A DNA stretch of 64,000 bases from Aggregatibacter actinomycetemcomitans DSM 8324 (GCF_000372365.1 NZ_AQUU01000014.1:16654-80653); one strand, 5' to 3'. Shown: positions 31,901 through 41,384, counted from the stretch's first letter. A program made the numbers and translations. Notes: a model not told the origin generated them from the letters alone.

Positions 31901-32629
31901 ATGTCTAATATGGAAGGTAAAAAAGTTCCTCAAGTGACATTCCGTACGCGTCAAGGCGACCAATGGATTGATGTCACTACATCCGAATTATTTGATAATA
32001 AAACCGTTATCGTTTTCTCTTTACCGGGTGCATTCACCCCGACTTGTTCTTCTTCCCATTTACCACGTTATAACGAATTAGCGCCGGTATTCAAAAAATA
32101 CGGTGTTGATGATATTCTTGTGATTTCCGTGAATGATACATTCGTGATGAATGCATGGAAAGAAGATGAAAAATCCGACAACATTACTTTCATTCCTGAC
32201 GGTAATGGCGAGTTCACCGAAGGCATGGGCATGTTGGTAGGGAAAGAAGATTTAGGTTTTGGCAAACGTTCATGGCGTTATTCTATGCTGGTGAAAAATG
32301 GCGTAGTAGAAAAAATGTTTATCGAACCAAACGAACCGGGTGATCCGTTTAAAGTGTCCGATGCCGATACCATGTTGAAGTATCTTGCACCGCAACACCA
32401 AGTTCAAGAATCTATTACGATCTTCACTAAACCGGGTTGTCCATTCTGTGCAAAAGCAAAACAAATGTTACACGAAAAAGGCTTGAGCTTTGAGGAAATC
32501 GTGTTAGGTCACGATGCGACTATCGTGAGCGTACGTGCGGTTTCCGGTCGTGCGACTGTGCCGCAAGTATTCATCGGTGGTAAACACATCGGTGGTAGTG
32601 ATGATTTAGAAGCGTATTTTGCGAAATAA
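31901..32629 (+). CDS. Hybrid peroxiredoxin-glutaredoxin (Prx5-Grx)
   Basis: Fusion of a Prx5-type peroxidase with a glutaredoxin; it reduces peroxides using glutathione. The start is [16 protein letters not shown] at 31901, after GGAG. The peroxidatic Cys is in [14 protein letters not shown], and the glutaredoxin motif is GCPFC near residue 180. The C-terminus has [15 protein letters not shown]. The length of 242 residues matches the H. influenzae protein of this type. It is divergent from oxyR. Confidence 0.95.
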   Translation: MSNMEGKKVPQVTFRTRQGDQWIDVTTSELFDNKTVIVFSLPGAFTPTCSSSHLPRYNELAPVFKKYGVDDILVISVNDTFVMNAWKEDEKSDNITFIPDGNGEFTEGMGMLVGKEDLGFGKRSWRYSMLVKNGVVEKMFIEPNEPGDPFKVSDADTMLKYLAPQHQVQESITIFTKPGCPFCAKAKQMLHEKGLSFEEIVLGHDATIVSVRAVSGRATVPQVFIGGKHIGGSDDLEAYFAK

Positions 32630-32650
32630 TCAACATTATAAAATAAATGA

Positions 32651-32677
32651 GGACGCCGGTTCGGCGCCCTTTTTTTA
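32651..32677. terminator. Terminator between the peroxiredoxin gene and slyX
   Basis: GGACGCCG and CGGCGCCC (one mismatch) with a 3-base loop, then TTTTTTT. It serves the plus-strand gene and lies beyond the slyX stop on the other side. Confidence 0.8.
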
Positions 32678-32689
32678 TTTTCTTTAACT

Positions 32690-32911
32690 CTAATAATGCA
32701 GTGGTGGGGTTTCTTCCGCTTGGCTGGCGATATTGGAAGGCTGTATATCTTGTATTTTATTCGCCAGATAACGTAACTGGAGCTGAATTTTATCCAGAAT
32801 AAATTGTTGTTCAACTAATGCCTGATTCAATTCTTCAATGACAGTTTCCTGAAAGGTCGCTTTCATCTCCAATTCGGTGATACGCTGTGCTAAATTTTGT
32901 TGCATCGACAT
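32690..32911 (-). CDS. slyX: SlyX family protein
   Basis: A short coiled-coil protein of unknown function. The start chosen is [17 protein letters not shown] at 32911, with GGAAA upstream, giving 73 residues. The ending ETPPLHY is the typical SlyX C-terminus (PPPHY). It is divergent from fkpA as in E. coli. Confidence 0.9.
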   Translation of the reverse strand: MSMQQNLAQRITELEMKATFQETVIEELNQALVEQQFILDKIQLQLRYLANKIQDIQPSNIASQAEETPPLHY

Positions 32912-32999
32912 AATATTTCCTAAATAACTGTTGTGAATTTGTTGAATCCGTTTTACCCTATCCAACGCATTTTTTACTTATTATAAAGGATAGAACCCA

Positions 33000-33725
33000 A
33001 TGTTAAAAATGAAGAAAATTTCAGTGCCGGTGCTGATTTTAAGTGCGGTCGTTTCTAGCGGTGTTTTGGCGGAAAGCAAAACTGATGCAAAATTTACCGA
33101 TGATTCCTCTTACGCGGTAGGCGTATTATTCGGTTCCGATTTACAAGGCTTAATTAACGCACAAAAAGGCATGATTGATTACAACAATGCGAAAGTGATT
33201 GCCGGGATTTCCGACGTGTTAAACGGCAAAGTAAAATTGGAAGGCAACAAAGAAATCGCCTCTACCTTGCAAGGCATTAATGCCAAGTTAAAAGCGGAAA
33301 ATGAAAAACGTGTCGCCGCCATGGTGAAAAAAGCGGAAGAAGAAGGCAAAAAATTCACGGCAGAATTTGCTAAGAAAGATGGCGTGAAGAAAACTGCTTC
33401 CGGTTTGTTATATCGTGTGGAAAAAGAAGGGTCCGGTGATGCCATTAAAGCTGCCGATGTGGTTAAAGTTCACTATACCGGTAAATTGCCGGACGGTACC
33501 GTATTTGACAGCTCCCGTGAGCGTGGAACGCCTGCCGAGTTTCCATTAAATCAAGTGATTAAAGGTTGGACCGAAGGTCTGCAATTAGTTAAAAAAGGCG
33601 GACAAATTGAGTTGGTCATTCCGGCGGACTTGGGGTACGGTGAGGACGGTGCGGGCGATAAAATTCCACCGCATTCCACACTTCACTTTGATATTGAAGT
33701 ATTGGACGTCACCCCGGCGAAATAA
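33000..33725 (+). CDS. fkpA: FKBP-type peptidyl-prolyl isomerase FkpA
   Basis: Periplasmic proline isomerase and chaperone. A signal peptide (MLKMKKISVPVLILSAVVSS, cut after VLA) is followed by the helical dimer domain (residues about 30-125) and the FKBP domain with VVKVHYTGKLPDGTVFDSS and ELVIPADLGYG. The length is 241 residues. The uptake signal near 33038 lies within the signal-peptide code (LSAVVSS). Confidence 0.96.
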   Translation: MLKMKKISVPVLILSAVVSSGVLAESKTDAKFTDDSSYAVGVLFGSDLQGLINAQKGMIDYNNAKVIAGISDVLNGKVKLEGNKEIASTLQGINAKLKAENEKRVAAMVKKAEEEGKKFTAEFAKKDGVKKTASGLLYRVEKEGSGDAIKAADVVKVHYTGKLPDGTVFDSSRERGTPAEFPLNQVIKGWTEGLQLVKKGGQIELVIPADLGYGEDGAGDKIPPHSTLHFDIEVLDVTPAK

Positions 33726-33735
33726 CCTGAAAAAC

Positions 33736-33768
33736 GACCGCACTTTTCCGGCAAGCGAAAGTGCGGTC
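33736..33768. terminator. Paired uptake-signal terminator after fkpA
   Basis: GACCGCACTTT and AAAGTGCGGTC with about a 10-base loop. Confidence 0.85.
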
Positions 33769-33804
33769 ATTTCTAGTGGCTTATAACAATAAACACGTTC
33801 TTTC

Positions 33805-34473
33805 ATGTTAACGGATAAACGACCTTTTACTGACGAAGATCGCACCATTTTAAATTCTTATATTGCCGTGGTTGACGGCGTGAGTGCGCTTATCGGGCAA
33901 CATTGCGAAATTGTTTTACATTCCTTTGAGGATTTAGAACATTCCGCCATTTATATCGCCAACGGGCATAACACCAACTGTCAGGTGGGTTCGCCCATAA
34001 CGGATTTTGCTTTGCGTTCATTGCACGAGATGAAATCAGACAGCGTCAGTAAACCTTATTTTCTCCATGAGGAGAAAAACAGCGGTTTGATGAAGTCGGT
34101 AACCATCGCTATTCGCAACAGCACAAAGCGTATTATTGGTTTGCTTTGTATAAACATTAATTTAGACGTGCCGGTGTCGCAATTTCTGCAAAATTTTATC
34201 CCAATCCCCGATCATCAAGAAACCTCAGCGGTGAATTTTGCCAGCTCGGTGGAAGAACTGGTAGTGCAAACTGTGGGTAAAACCATTGAGGAGATTACTG
34301 CTGATCGCATGGTGGCGAATAATAACAAAAATCGCCAAATTGTCGTTTCTCTGTATGAAAAAGGCATTTTCGACATTAAAGACGCTATCAATTTAGTGGC
34401 GGAGCGTCTCAATATTTCTCGTCATACCGTGTATTTATATATTCGTCAAATTAAACAAGATCAGGATGAATAA
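33805..34473 (+). CDS. yheO: YheO-family regulator with PAS-like and helix-turn-helix domains
   Basis: A 222-residue putative transcriptional regulator. The N-terminal YheO/PAS-like domain contains IGQHCEIVLHSFEDLEHSAI and IGLLCININLDVP; the C-terminal helix-turn-helix is AERLNISRHTVYLYIRQIK. It lies directly upstream of tusDCB with a 3-base gap, as in E. coli. The ligand and targets are not known. Confidence 0.92.
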   Translation: MLTDKRPFTDEDRTILNSYIAVVDGVSALIGQHCEIVLHSFEDLEHSAIYIANGHNTNCQVGSPITDFALRSLHEMKSDSVSKPYFLHEEKNSGLMKSVTIAIRNSTKRIIGLLCININLDVPVSQFLQNFIPIPDHQETSAVNFASSVEELVVQTVGKTIEEITADRMVANNNKNRQIVVSLYEKGIFDIKDAINLVAERLNISRHTVYLYIRQIKQDQDE

Positions 34474-34476
34474 GTC

Positions 34477-34854
34477 ATGGATTATGTGTTGGTGGTGAAA
34501 CAACCGGTTTACGGTAGTCAAGGCGCGTTTCTGGCGTACCAACTGGCACAAGTACTGGTGCAAAAGCATCATATCCGCCAAATCTTTTTTTATCAGGATG
34601 GCGTAACCAACGGCAACGCCTTGGTTTATCCCGCTAATGACGAATTTAATTTGGTCCAAGCCTGGCAGGCATTTTCCCGTCAATTTAACGTGCCGCTGCA
34701 TTTGTGCGTTGCCGCCGCTCAACGGCGTGGCGTGGTGGATAGCTATTCTGCCGCCGATAAAAGTGCGGTTAACCTGGCGGACGTTTTTCAACTTGCCGGC
34801 TTGGGTGAATTCAGCCAAGTCTTATTACAAGCCGATCGGGTGATAACCCTATGA
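34477..34854 (+). CDS. tusD: Sulfurtransferase subunit TusD
   Basis: Part of the TusBCD complex that relays sulfur from TusA to TusE for 2-thiolation of tRNA wobble uridine. The active Cys lies in PLHLCVAAAQRRGV near residue 78. The length is 125 residues. The uptake signal near 34760 encodes DKSAV. It overlaps tusC by 4 bases (ATGA). Confidence 0.95.
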   Translation: MDYVLVVKQPVYGSQGAFLAYQLAQVLVQKHHIRQIFFYQDGVTNGNALVYPANDEFNLVQAWQAFSRQFNVPLHLCVAAAQRRGVVDSYSAADKSAVNLADVFQLAGLGEFSQVLLQADRVITL

Positions 34855-35213
34855 GTAAACTTGCCTTTATTTTCCGTCACGCGCCTTATGGTTCGGCAAA
34901 TACACGCGAAGGATTAGACGCGCTGCTTGCCGCCACGGCATTTTGTGCGGAAGAGGACATCGCGGTGTTTTTCTTGGATGACGGCGTGTTGAATTTGCAA
35001 AAACATCAACAGGCGGAACAGATTTTGCAAAAAGATACGGCAAGCGCATTGAAATTATTGGATTTATACGACATTGAACAACGTTATGTGTGCGCCGATT
35101 CCCTGCAACAATTTCAACTTAAGCCGCCGGATTTATCCTTAGACTGTGAGGCGCTGCCGCGTGAACAGCTGATGAGAATCCTGCAACAATGTGAAAAAAT
35201 TCTGACTTTCTGA
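34851..35213 (+). CDS. tusC: tRNA 2-thiouridine synthesis protein TusC
   Basis: Structural subunit of the TusBCD hexamer, 120 residues. It starts MSKLAFIFRHAPYGSANTRE, and the motif FCAEEDIAVFFLDDGVLNL is typical. It is coupled to tusD by overlap and followed by tusB after 2 bases. Confidence 0.94.
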   Translation: MSKLAFIFRHAPYGSANTREGLDALLAATAFCAEEDIAVFFLDDGVLNLQKHQQAEQILQKDTASALKLLDLYDIEQRYVCADSLQQFQLKPPDLSLDCEALPREQLMRILQQCEKILTF

Positions 35214-35215
35214 TT

Positions 35216-35503
35216 ATGCTTTATACCTTTTCCCAAGCCCATTATTCCCAAGCCGAACTGGAACGTTATCTGCTGAATGCCAGCGCACAGGATGCGGTCG
35301 TGCTGTGGCAGGACGGCGTGTTATTGGCGTTAAAACAGGCGGATTTATTGGCGCGCTGTAAAGCGCAATGTATGATGTTGCAGGAAGATATTTTGGCGAG
35401 AAATTTAACCGCACTTTTGCTGTCACCAACAAAAGTGCGGTTGATTTCTTTGACGGATTTTGTGGCAATCAGCGAACAATATTCTCCGCAAATTGCCCTT
35501 TGA
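35216..35503 (+). CDS. tusB: tRNA 2-thiouridine synthesis protein TusB
   Basis: Small subunit of TusBCD, 95 residues, starting MLYTFSQAHYSQAELERYL with DAVVLWQDGVLLAL. The last third contains two inverted uptake signals (see 35407-35442). It converges with the ABC ATPase gene with only 4 bases between stops. Confidence 0.93.
   Translation: MLYTFSQAHYSQAELERYLLNASAQDAVVLWQDGVLLALKQADLLARCKAQCMMLQEDILARNLTALLLSPTKVRLISLTDFVAISEQYSPQIAL
35407..35442. repeat. Terminator-like uptake-signal hairpin inside tusB
   Basis: AACCGCACTTTTG and CAAAAGTGCGGTT form a perfect 13-bp stem with a 10-base loop within the tusB reading frame, encoding NLTALLLSPTKVRLIS. It lies downstream of the converging ABC operon, so it could mark that operon's 3' end, although neither side has a strong T-run. 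Confidence 0.85.
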
Positions 35504-35507
35504 GGGG

Positions 35508-36275
35508 CTAAATCTCATACTCCACGCAGACCGGAATTTTTGCCTGTAACAAGAATTGTTTGGTGCGTTCCTGTTGCGGGTTTTCAAAAAATTCACGCGC
35601 GCCGTTTTGTTCCACCACATTGCCGTCTGCCATTAAAATCACGCGATCCGCCACGTCGCGGGCAAACTGCAATTCATGGGTGACGATAATCATCGTCCAG
35701 CCTTCCTGCGCCAGTAATTTCAAAGTTTGTAGCACTTCACCGACCAATTCCGGATCCAGCGCCGAGGTGGGTTCGTCCAGCAGAATAATGTCTGGTTGCA
35801 CCGCCAACGCGCGCGCAATACCGACACGTTGCTGCTGACCGCCGGATAATTGGGACGGATACAAATGCATTTTGTCTTTTAAGCCCACTTTGGTGAGCAA
35901 TTCCTCGGCGCGCTGTTCCGCTTCCGCCTTGCTTTTCTTTTGCACCACAAGCATGCCTTCCATTACATTCTCAAGTGCAGTGCGGTGGGGAAATAAATTG
36001 TATTGCTGGAACACCATGGAAGAGCGGCGACGCAGCTTTAATTCGTCGGCTTTGCTGATTTTTTTGGCAAAATCCAATGCAAGGCTGCCGTCGGTGAAGT
36101 GCAACGTGCCCTGTTCGGCGCGTTCCAGTAAATTTAAACAGCGTAAAAACGTGGTTTTGCCGGAGCCGGAAGGGCCGAGAATCGCCACCACTTCGCCTTT
36201 TTGAATCTGAAAATCGATCCCTTTCAGCACCTGATTGCCGTTAAATGTTTTATGAATGTTGCGAACATCTAACAT
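35508..36275 (-). CDS. Amino-acid (probably cystine) ABC importer, ATPase
   Basis: A 255-residue ATPase of the polar amino acid class. It has Walker A GPSGSGKTTFLRCLN, signature LSGGQQQRVGIARAL and Walker B IILLDEPTSALDP, with the switch His in VTHELQFARD. It is last in the operon binding protein, permease, ATPase. The TcyN/GlnQ type is clear; cystine is inferred from the binding protein. Confidence 0.92.
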   Translation of the reverse strand: MLDVRNIHKTFNGNQVLKGIDFQIQKGEVVAILGPSGSGKTTFLRCLNLLERAEQGTLHFTDGSLALDFAKKISKADELKLRRRSSMVFQQYNLFPHRTALENVMEGMLVVQKKSKAEAEQRAEELLTKVGLKDKMHLYPSQLSGGQQQRVGIARALAVQPDIILLDEPTSALDPELVGEVLQTLKLLAQEGWTMIIVTHELQFARDVADRVILMADGNVVEQNGAREFFENPQQERTKQFLLQAKIPVCVEYEI

Positions 36276-36284
36276 GGGATTTCC

Positions 36285-37010
36285 TTAGGCTTGTAAGTGA
36301 CGGGACAGGCGTTTTTCCAAGCGTTCCTGAGCAAATGACAAAACCAGACAAATGCACCAGTAAATTAACGCCGCTTCGCTATAAATCATAATAAATTCAT
36401 AGTTTTCCGCCGTGATGTTTTGTGCCACGCGGAACATTTCGGTCACCAGCACCAAAGAAGCTAACGACGTGTCTTTTACATTGCTGATGAAGGTGTTGGA
36501 TAACGGCGGCACGGAGACGCGCAAAGCTTGCGGCATGATGGTGCGGGTGAAGGTTTGGAAATAGTTCATGCCGATAGAATAGGAAGCTTCCCATTGCCCT
36601 TTCGGGATGGATAAAATCGCTGCGCGAATGGTTTCCGACGCGTAGGCGCCGATATTAATGGAAAAGGCGATAATCGCCGTCGGAAAGGGATCCAGTTTAA
36701 TGCCCACTTCCGGCAATCCGTAGAAAATAATGAAAATCTGCACCAACATCGGCGTACCGCGAATGATGGAAACATAGATGCGACAAAGCAGTTGCAACAC
36801 AAGTAAACCGATGCTGCTTTTCGGCATGGTACGAATCACCGCCACACCCAACGCAATCACTAAACCGGCAAAGAAAGAGATAATTGCCAACGGAATGGTT
36901 TTATCAATTGCCGCTTCCAACATAGGCCAAAAAGCGCTGATGGCTTCATTGGCTCTTTCTGCATTCATAAAGGGAAGGGAGGCAAGAAAATTATTGAGTA
37001 ATGTCATCAC
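36285..37010 (-). CDS. Amino-acid (probably cystine) ABC importer, permease
   Basis: A 241-residue inner-membrane protein of the HisMQ type. The EAA loop reads [20 protein letters not shown], and [20 protein letters not shown] is typical. Its start overlaps the end of the binding-protein gene by 20 bases, so translation is probably coupled. Confidence 0.92.
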   Translation of the reverse strand: MMTLLNNFLASLPFMNAERANEAISAFWPMLEAAIDKTIPLAIISFFAGLVIALGVAVIRTMPKSSIGLLVLQLLCRIYVSIIRGTPMLVQIFIIFYGLPEVGIKLDPFPTAIIAFSINIGAYASETIRAAILSIPKGQWEASYSIGMNYFQTFTRTIMPQALRVSVPPLSNTFISNVKDTSLASLVLVTEMFRVAQNITAENYEFIMIYSEAALIYWCICLVLSFAQERLEKRLSRHLQA

Positions 37011-37770
37011 CGAACCATTTAATTGAGATTTGCTTCAAGGTGCCGTCTTTTCGTAATTCTTCCAGCGCCTGATTGATTTTTTCCACCAACGGTTCTTCAC
37101 CTTTTAACACGGCAAAACCGGAAGGCACTTTTTCATCGCGTTTTACTGCAATTTTTAAGCCGGCATTTGGTTGTTTTTTGAAGTAATCCAACACTGCTAA
37201 TTGGTCGTTTACTACGGTTTGTGCACGATCTTGTGTGATGAGTTTCAAGGCTTGCGCCAAACCGTCCACCACGATCAATTCCGCGCCGTTGGCTTTGGCG
37301 ATTTTGCCGTAGTTACTGGTTAAGGATTGCGCCGCTTTTTTGCCTTTTAAATCTTCAAATGCCTTAATGCTGTCATCGCCTTCTTTGGTCACGATAACCG
37401 CCGTGGAGTAGTTATAAGGTGTGGTGTAAAGGTACTTTTTCAAGCGTTCCGGACTTGGGCTGGTTTGGTTGGCGATTAAGTCGAAACGTTTGGCGTTTAA
37501 CCCGGCGTACATGGAATCCCATTGGGTTTCGTTAAATTGAATTTTTAAGCCTAAACGTTGCGCCACAGATTCGATAATTTCCACGTCAAAACCGGTTAAT
37601 TTGCCGCTGTCATCGTGGAAGGTGAACGGAGCGTAAGTGCCTTCCGTACCCACTAATAAGGTTTTGGTTTTTTCCACGCGATCGGAAATTTCGCCTGCTG
37701 CCGCCTGCGTGGCGATGCCGAGGGCTAAACCGGTTAACAGTAATGTTTTTGCTAAAATGGATTTTTTCAT
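36991..37770 (-). CDS. Cystine-type periplasmic binding protein
   Basis: A signal peptide ([18 protein letters not shown], cut after QAAA) precedes a family-3 solute-binding domain: [20 protein letters not shown], then [19 protein letters not shown]. The Gly-Phe-Asp and Trp-Asp pattern is close to the cystine-binding TcyJ/FliY group. The length is 259 residues. It is first in the operon, with AGGAAC upstream. Confidence 0.92.
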   Translation of the reverse strand: MKKSILAKTLLLTGLALGIATQAAAGEISDRVEKTKTLLVGTEGTYAPFTFHDDSGKLTGFDVEIIESVAQRLGLKIQFNETQWDSMYAGLNAKRFDLIANQTSPSPERLKKYLYTTPYNYSTAVIVTKEGDDSIKAFEDLKGKKAAQSLTSNYGKIAKANGAELIVVDGLAQALKLITQDRAQTVVNDQLAVLDYFKKQPNAGLKIAVKRDEKVPSGFAVLKGEEPLVEKINQALEELRKDGTLKQISIKWFGDDITQ

Positions 37771-37895
37771 AATTCGTTCCTTTATTTTGCTTAATAAGAG
37801 GAAAAGTGCGGTGGATTATTACAGTAAATCTGCGCCGAATAAAATAATCATTTTCTCTATCGTATAACTAAAAGAAATAAAATTTGTCTACAAAA

Positions 37896-39191
37896 TCAAC
37901 GGTATTTATCTAAGAAACGATAATAATTGACGCCAATTTTTAATGCCAGATTTTTCACCAATTTGCCGCCGAACACGGAAGGCACTTTTAATTTACTGAA
38001 AATCGTTAAACGCTCGTCGTTGCCTAAGATGGCTTCCGCCACAATGCGCCCCGCCAAACCGGTGAGCGCGACGCCGTGTCCGGAATAGCCTTGCGCGAAA
38101 TAAATATGCGGCGAAATCCGCCCGAAATGCGGGTTGGAATTGATAGTCATGTCGATAGGTCCACCCCAGCCGTAGTCAATTTTGACCTGTTCCAACTGTG
38201 GAAAAACATGCAACATATTGCCGCGCATGACTTCAATCATGTCTTTTTCCGAACTGGAGTCACTGCCGAACAGCAAGCGATTATCGGCGCTTAAACGATA
38301 ATAATCCAGTAAATAATTGCTGTCGCACACGGACATTCCGTTATTAATCACCGAATCGGCGGTGGCTTGATCCAACGGTTCGGTGGCGATAATAAAACTT
38401 TCCACCGGAAGAATTTTGCGCGCAATACCGTGGTGAATGCTTTTCGGCAAGGCGTCAATATAGGCGTTGGTCGCTAATGCCACATCTTTGGCGATGACCG
38501 AACTTTGATCGGTGATCACTTCAATTTTCGTGGCTTTTTCCTGCAAATCCACTACCGGCGACTGTTCATAAATGCGCACGCCCAGCTCCAAACAGGCTTT
38601 CGCCAAACCGAGACAATAATTGAGCGGGTGTAAATGCCCGGAATTACTGTCGTACAACGCGCCGTAATAAATTTTGCTGCCCAGATGTTGTTCCAGCTTA
38701 GCTTTATCCCACAGTTGCATATTTTGATAGCCGAAAATCTCGTGGCTGGCTTTTTCGATCGCAATGAGATCGTCCATGCGGCGCTCATTTAACGCCAAGG
38801 TAGCATAGCCTTTCTTCCAATCGCATTGAATGCCGTATTTAGCAATGCGCTCATCAATAATCTCAATGGCTTCCAGCGACATCTGCCATAGCTTGCGGGC
38901 GGTGTCCAGCCCCACTTGCGCGATATATTCGTCGATGCCGTCTTCAAACCCGTTAATCGCCTGCCCGCCGCTACGCCCCGATGCACCGAAGCCTACCCGC
39001 GCGCCTTCCAGCACGATCACGCTTTTTCCTTGCTCGGCAAGTTCCAACGCAGTGGATAAACCGAAAAAGCCCGCGCCCACCACGCAAACGTCGGCAGATG
39101 CTTTTTGACTTAGCGATGGTAACTCAAAATGTTGGTTACGAGTGACGGAATAATAGGATTCAACATGTTCCTGATGTGAAAACGCTAGCAT
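37896..39191 (-). CDS. FAD-dependent amine oxidase, PuuB-like
   Basis: The start chosen is MLAFSHQEHVESYYSVT at 39191 (431 residues). The FAD motif VVGAGFFGLSTALELAEQG and the ARVGFGASGRSGGQ block match gamma-glutamylputrescine oxidase PuuB and the wider DadA family. The C-terminal motif FAQGYSGHGVALTGLAGR binds FAD. No other puu genes are adjacent, so its substrate is uncertain; oxidation of putrescine derivatives would fit, and potD lies elsewhere in the window. Confidence 0.85.
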   Translation of the reverse strand: MLAFSHQEHVESYYSVTRNQHFELPSLSQKASADVCVVGAGFFGLSTALELAEQGKSVIVLEGARVGFGASGRSGGQAINGFEDGIDEYIAQVGLDTARKLWQMSLEAIEIIDERIAKYGIQCDWKKGYATLALNERRMDDLIAIEKASHEIFGYQNMQLWDKAKLEQHLGSKIYYGALYDSNSGHLHPLNYCLGLAKACLELGVRIYEQSPVVDLQEKATKIEVITDQSSVIAKDVALATNAYIDALPKSIHHGIARKILPVESFIIATEPLDQATADSVINNGMSVCDSNYLLDYYRLSADNRLLFGSDSSSEKDMIEVMRGNMLHVFPQLEQVKIDYGWGGPIDMTINSNPHFGRISPHIYFAQGYSGHGVALTGLAGRIVAEAILGNDERLTIFSKLKVPSVFGGKLVKNLALKIGVNYYRFLDKYR

Positions 39192-39315
39192 AAAAAAAGC
39201 CTGTAATGGAAAGTGGGAGCATATTACTACGCAAGGGGGAGAAGTCAATATTTGTACGACAGACAAGCAAAAGTGCGGTCATAAAAAAATGTATTTTACA
39301 CCGCACCTATCAAGA

Positions 39316-40680
39316 TTATTGCAATGCCTTCAGCGCTTCTTGATATTCTTTCGATTGCTCTAACAAAATCTTAGCGGCTTCGCGCAGTTTATCCACATCA
39401 GATTCAGGCAAATAGAAAGAGGTGCCGATATGTAACACATCGGTTTTTAACTGTCCTTCAGGCAGATTCCGCAAACTCAAATTCACAAAATAAATCTTAA
39501 TTTTTACGTCTTTTTTGCGCTTGGTGTAAGCATTCCATTGGTCGGCAAATTTTTGTGAATATTGCAATGTGGATTCCGTCGCTTTATCAATAGGCACACT
39601 GATAACTGTATTAACCACTTCTTTCACGCCCGGCACATCCGCCGATTTATCTATCTGACTGGTATTTTCGTTTTGCGCATTCACATTCACCACCACAATA
39701 TTGCGCAAATTGGACTTTTTCAATTCTGTATATAACTCATGCATACTCAATAAATTCGACATATCCAATAAACTCGCCAAGCCCAAATTGTCTGTCAAAC
39801 CGCCGTCTACCAAATGTAAATAGGTTTTTTCGGGATTATTTTGATAGCGGGCAAAACGTTTTTCCATAGCATTAAAATTATTTAGCAGGAGCCAATAACC
39901 CGGCTGTTCGGTCAACATCGCTTTTTTGTTATGGATATGGCAAGATCCACCATGATTATTGAGCGTCACCGGCGAAAAAATTAACGGCACGGCGCTGGAC
40001 GCCGCCACCGCGCGGGCAATTTCAATATCGTTTAAATCCAGACAAAGCCAATCAAAGAAATCTTGGGTAAAGGAGATTTTTTGCCCCATGGCCATGTCCG
40101 TGGCATTGATCACCGCAAAAGGACCTTTTCTATGTTGGGCGAGGTCGGCAAATTTTTTCCCTTTATATAACGCAAGATTCAACTGCTCCTGCAACAAATC
40201 GCTCCGCCCGAATTGCGGGGAGGTTAGCCGAGGCACGTTGCTCATGGAGAACACTTCGTTAATTACTTTCTTTTGAAAGTCCTTTTTCAAAAAGGATTCG
40301 TTAAATTTCGGGATCACATCCTGCCCTTCCTGTGCAAAATATGCCGCCAACACCGAACCGCCCGACACGCCGTACACCACATCAATATTTTGCAACAGAG
40401 TATCGCCTTTTTCCGTCGGTCGCACCGAGGCGTTTTTGAATTGCTCCAACATGCCGTAGCCCAAAGATGCCGCCCGCGAACCGCCGCCGGAAAAGGTCAT
40501 AATCACCAGATTCTCTTTTTGCAACGCCTGCTGCATGACGTTTTCCAAACGATAACCGCTTTGCAGATCGATGTGTTCAATGGTTTTGGCAGGTTGATAA
40601 ATGATGGAGTGGCAAGCGGTTAGCAACGCTAAACCGGCGGCGAGAAAGGTCAATCGGAAAGGAAAGTTCGCGCGTTTCAT
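39316..40680 (-). CDS. Patatin-like phospholipase lipoprotein
   Basis: The start chosen is MKRANFPFRLTFLAAGLALL at 40680 (454 residues). The lipobox LLTAC shows lipid anchoring. The patatin core is complete: oxyanion loop SGGGSRA, nucleophile GVSGGS and dyad DGG in HLVDGGLTDNLG. The C-terminal part is helical. It should be a lipid acyl hydrolase at the envelope; the substrate is unknown. It stands alone, ended by a partial uptake-signal hairpin near 39268-39306. Confidence 0.88.
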   Translation of the reverse strand: MKRANFPFRLTFLAAGLALLTACHSIIYQPAKTIEHIDLQSGYRLENVMQQALQKENLVIMTFSGGGSRAASLGYGMLEQFKNASVRPTEKGDTLLQNIDVVYGVSGGSVLAAYFAQEGQDVIPKFNESFLKKDFQKKVINEVFSMSNVPRLTSPQFGRSDLLQEQLNLALYKGKKFADLAQHRKGPFAVINATDMAMGQKISFTQDFFDWLCLDLNDIEIARAVAASSAVPLIFSPVTLNNHGGSCHIHNKKAMLTEQPGYWLLLNNFNAMEKRFARYQNNPEKTYLHLVDGGLTDNLGLASLLDMSNLLSMHELYTELKKSNLRNIVVVNVNAQNENTSQIDKSADVPGVKEVVNTVISVPIDKATESTLQYSQKFADQWNAYTKRKKDVKIKIYFVNLSLRNLPEGQLKTDVLHIGTSFYLPESDVDKLREAAKILLEQSKEYQEALKALQ

Positions 40681-40858
40681 AACAATATCCCTTTGACGGA
40701 TTTGGATAAAATTTATTCTACAACGCTTAGCAAGAAAGGGGAAAGTGCGGTGGATTTTTTCGGTGTTTTTATTTTGAAAATGTGATCGGTGTGGCAATTA
40801 AGGAACAAAATGTGAAGATACGCATGGTGTATTTACTCAAATTTACAAAGAAAATGGT

Positions 40859-40896
40859 GGTATACAGTATTGGTTTATAACAGAGAAAGGTATACA
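40859..40896 (+). promoter_or_regulatory. Direct repeats GGTATACA upstream of the toxin-antitoxin pair
   Basis: GGTATACA occurs at 40859-40866 and again at 40889-40896, 30 bases apart, close to three helical turns. Each contains the palindrome GTATAC. This is a plausible binding site for an autoregulating antitoxin. The ribosome site GGAGG is at 40931-40935. Confidence 0.4.
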
Positions 40897-40941
40897 ATCC
40901 TAAGCCAAATTTTAGTTTATTATAGAATAAGGAGGTAAATT

Positions 40942-41384
40942 GTGGGTTATTCATCTATTGCTATCGCCAACTCATTCATTGGCAAGGCTAATATTGGAGA
41001 AATTTCTAATTTAACTCCAATGAAACTACAAAAATTAATGTTTTATACGCAATCTTGGTATATTAAGCTTTATGGTAAGCCTTTGTTTGAGGGGGGGTTG
41101 AAAGATGGCAATTTGGTCCGGTGCTACCGGAAATTTACCATGAGTTCAAACCATTTGGTTCTCGAATTATCTCTAGTTTTGGTACTGATATATGGGGGAA
41201 ACAGCAAATTATTAAAGAAAGTGATAAAGATACTCTGTTGTTTTTAGATAAGATCATTGAAATATACGGTAAATTTGATGGACCTCAGTTATCTTGGATG
41301 ACTCATCAACCTGAAACGGCATGGTCTATGGGACGTTTAGGAAGTGTTATTACTCAAGATGAGCTTTTTAATGGAAAAGTATAA
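40942..41384 (+). pseudogene. Panacea-domain (SocA/GepA-like) antitoxin, frameshifted at a G tract
   Basis: It starts with GTG at 40942 after GGAGG. The first part reads IANSFIGKANIGEISNLTPMKLQKLMFYTQ, split here as IANSFIGKANIG and LTPMKLQKLMFYTQ, the typical start of Panacea domains. At the run of seven G (41091-41097) the frame goes wrong. With eight G it would read FEGGVERWQFGPVLPEIYHE, the conserved Panacea core, then continue through LSWMTHQPETAW to the stop at 41384, about 148 residues in all. Panacea antitoxins neutralise many unrelated toxins. It is 2 bases upstream of a RelA/SpoT-domain gene. G tracts are a known site of slipped-strand switching; a sequencing error is the alternative. 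Confidence 0.85.
41091..41097 (+). repeat. G7 homopolymer at the antitoxin frameshift
   Basis: Seven consecutive G within the coding sequence. One additional G restores the full Panacea frame. Confidence 0.9.
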
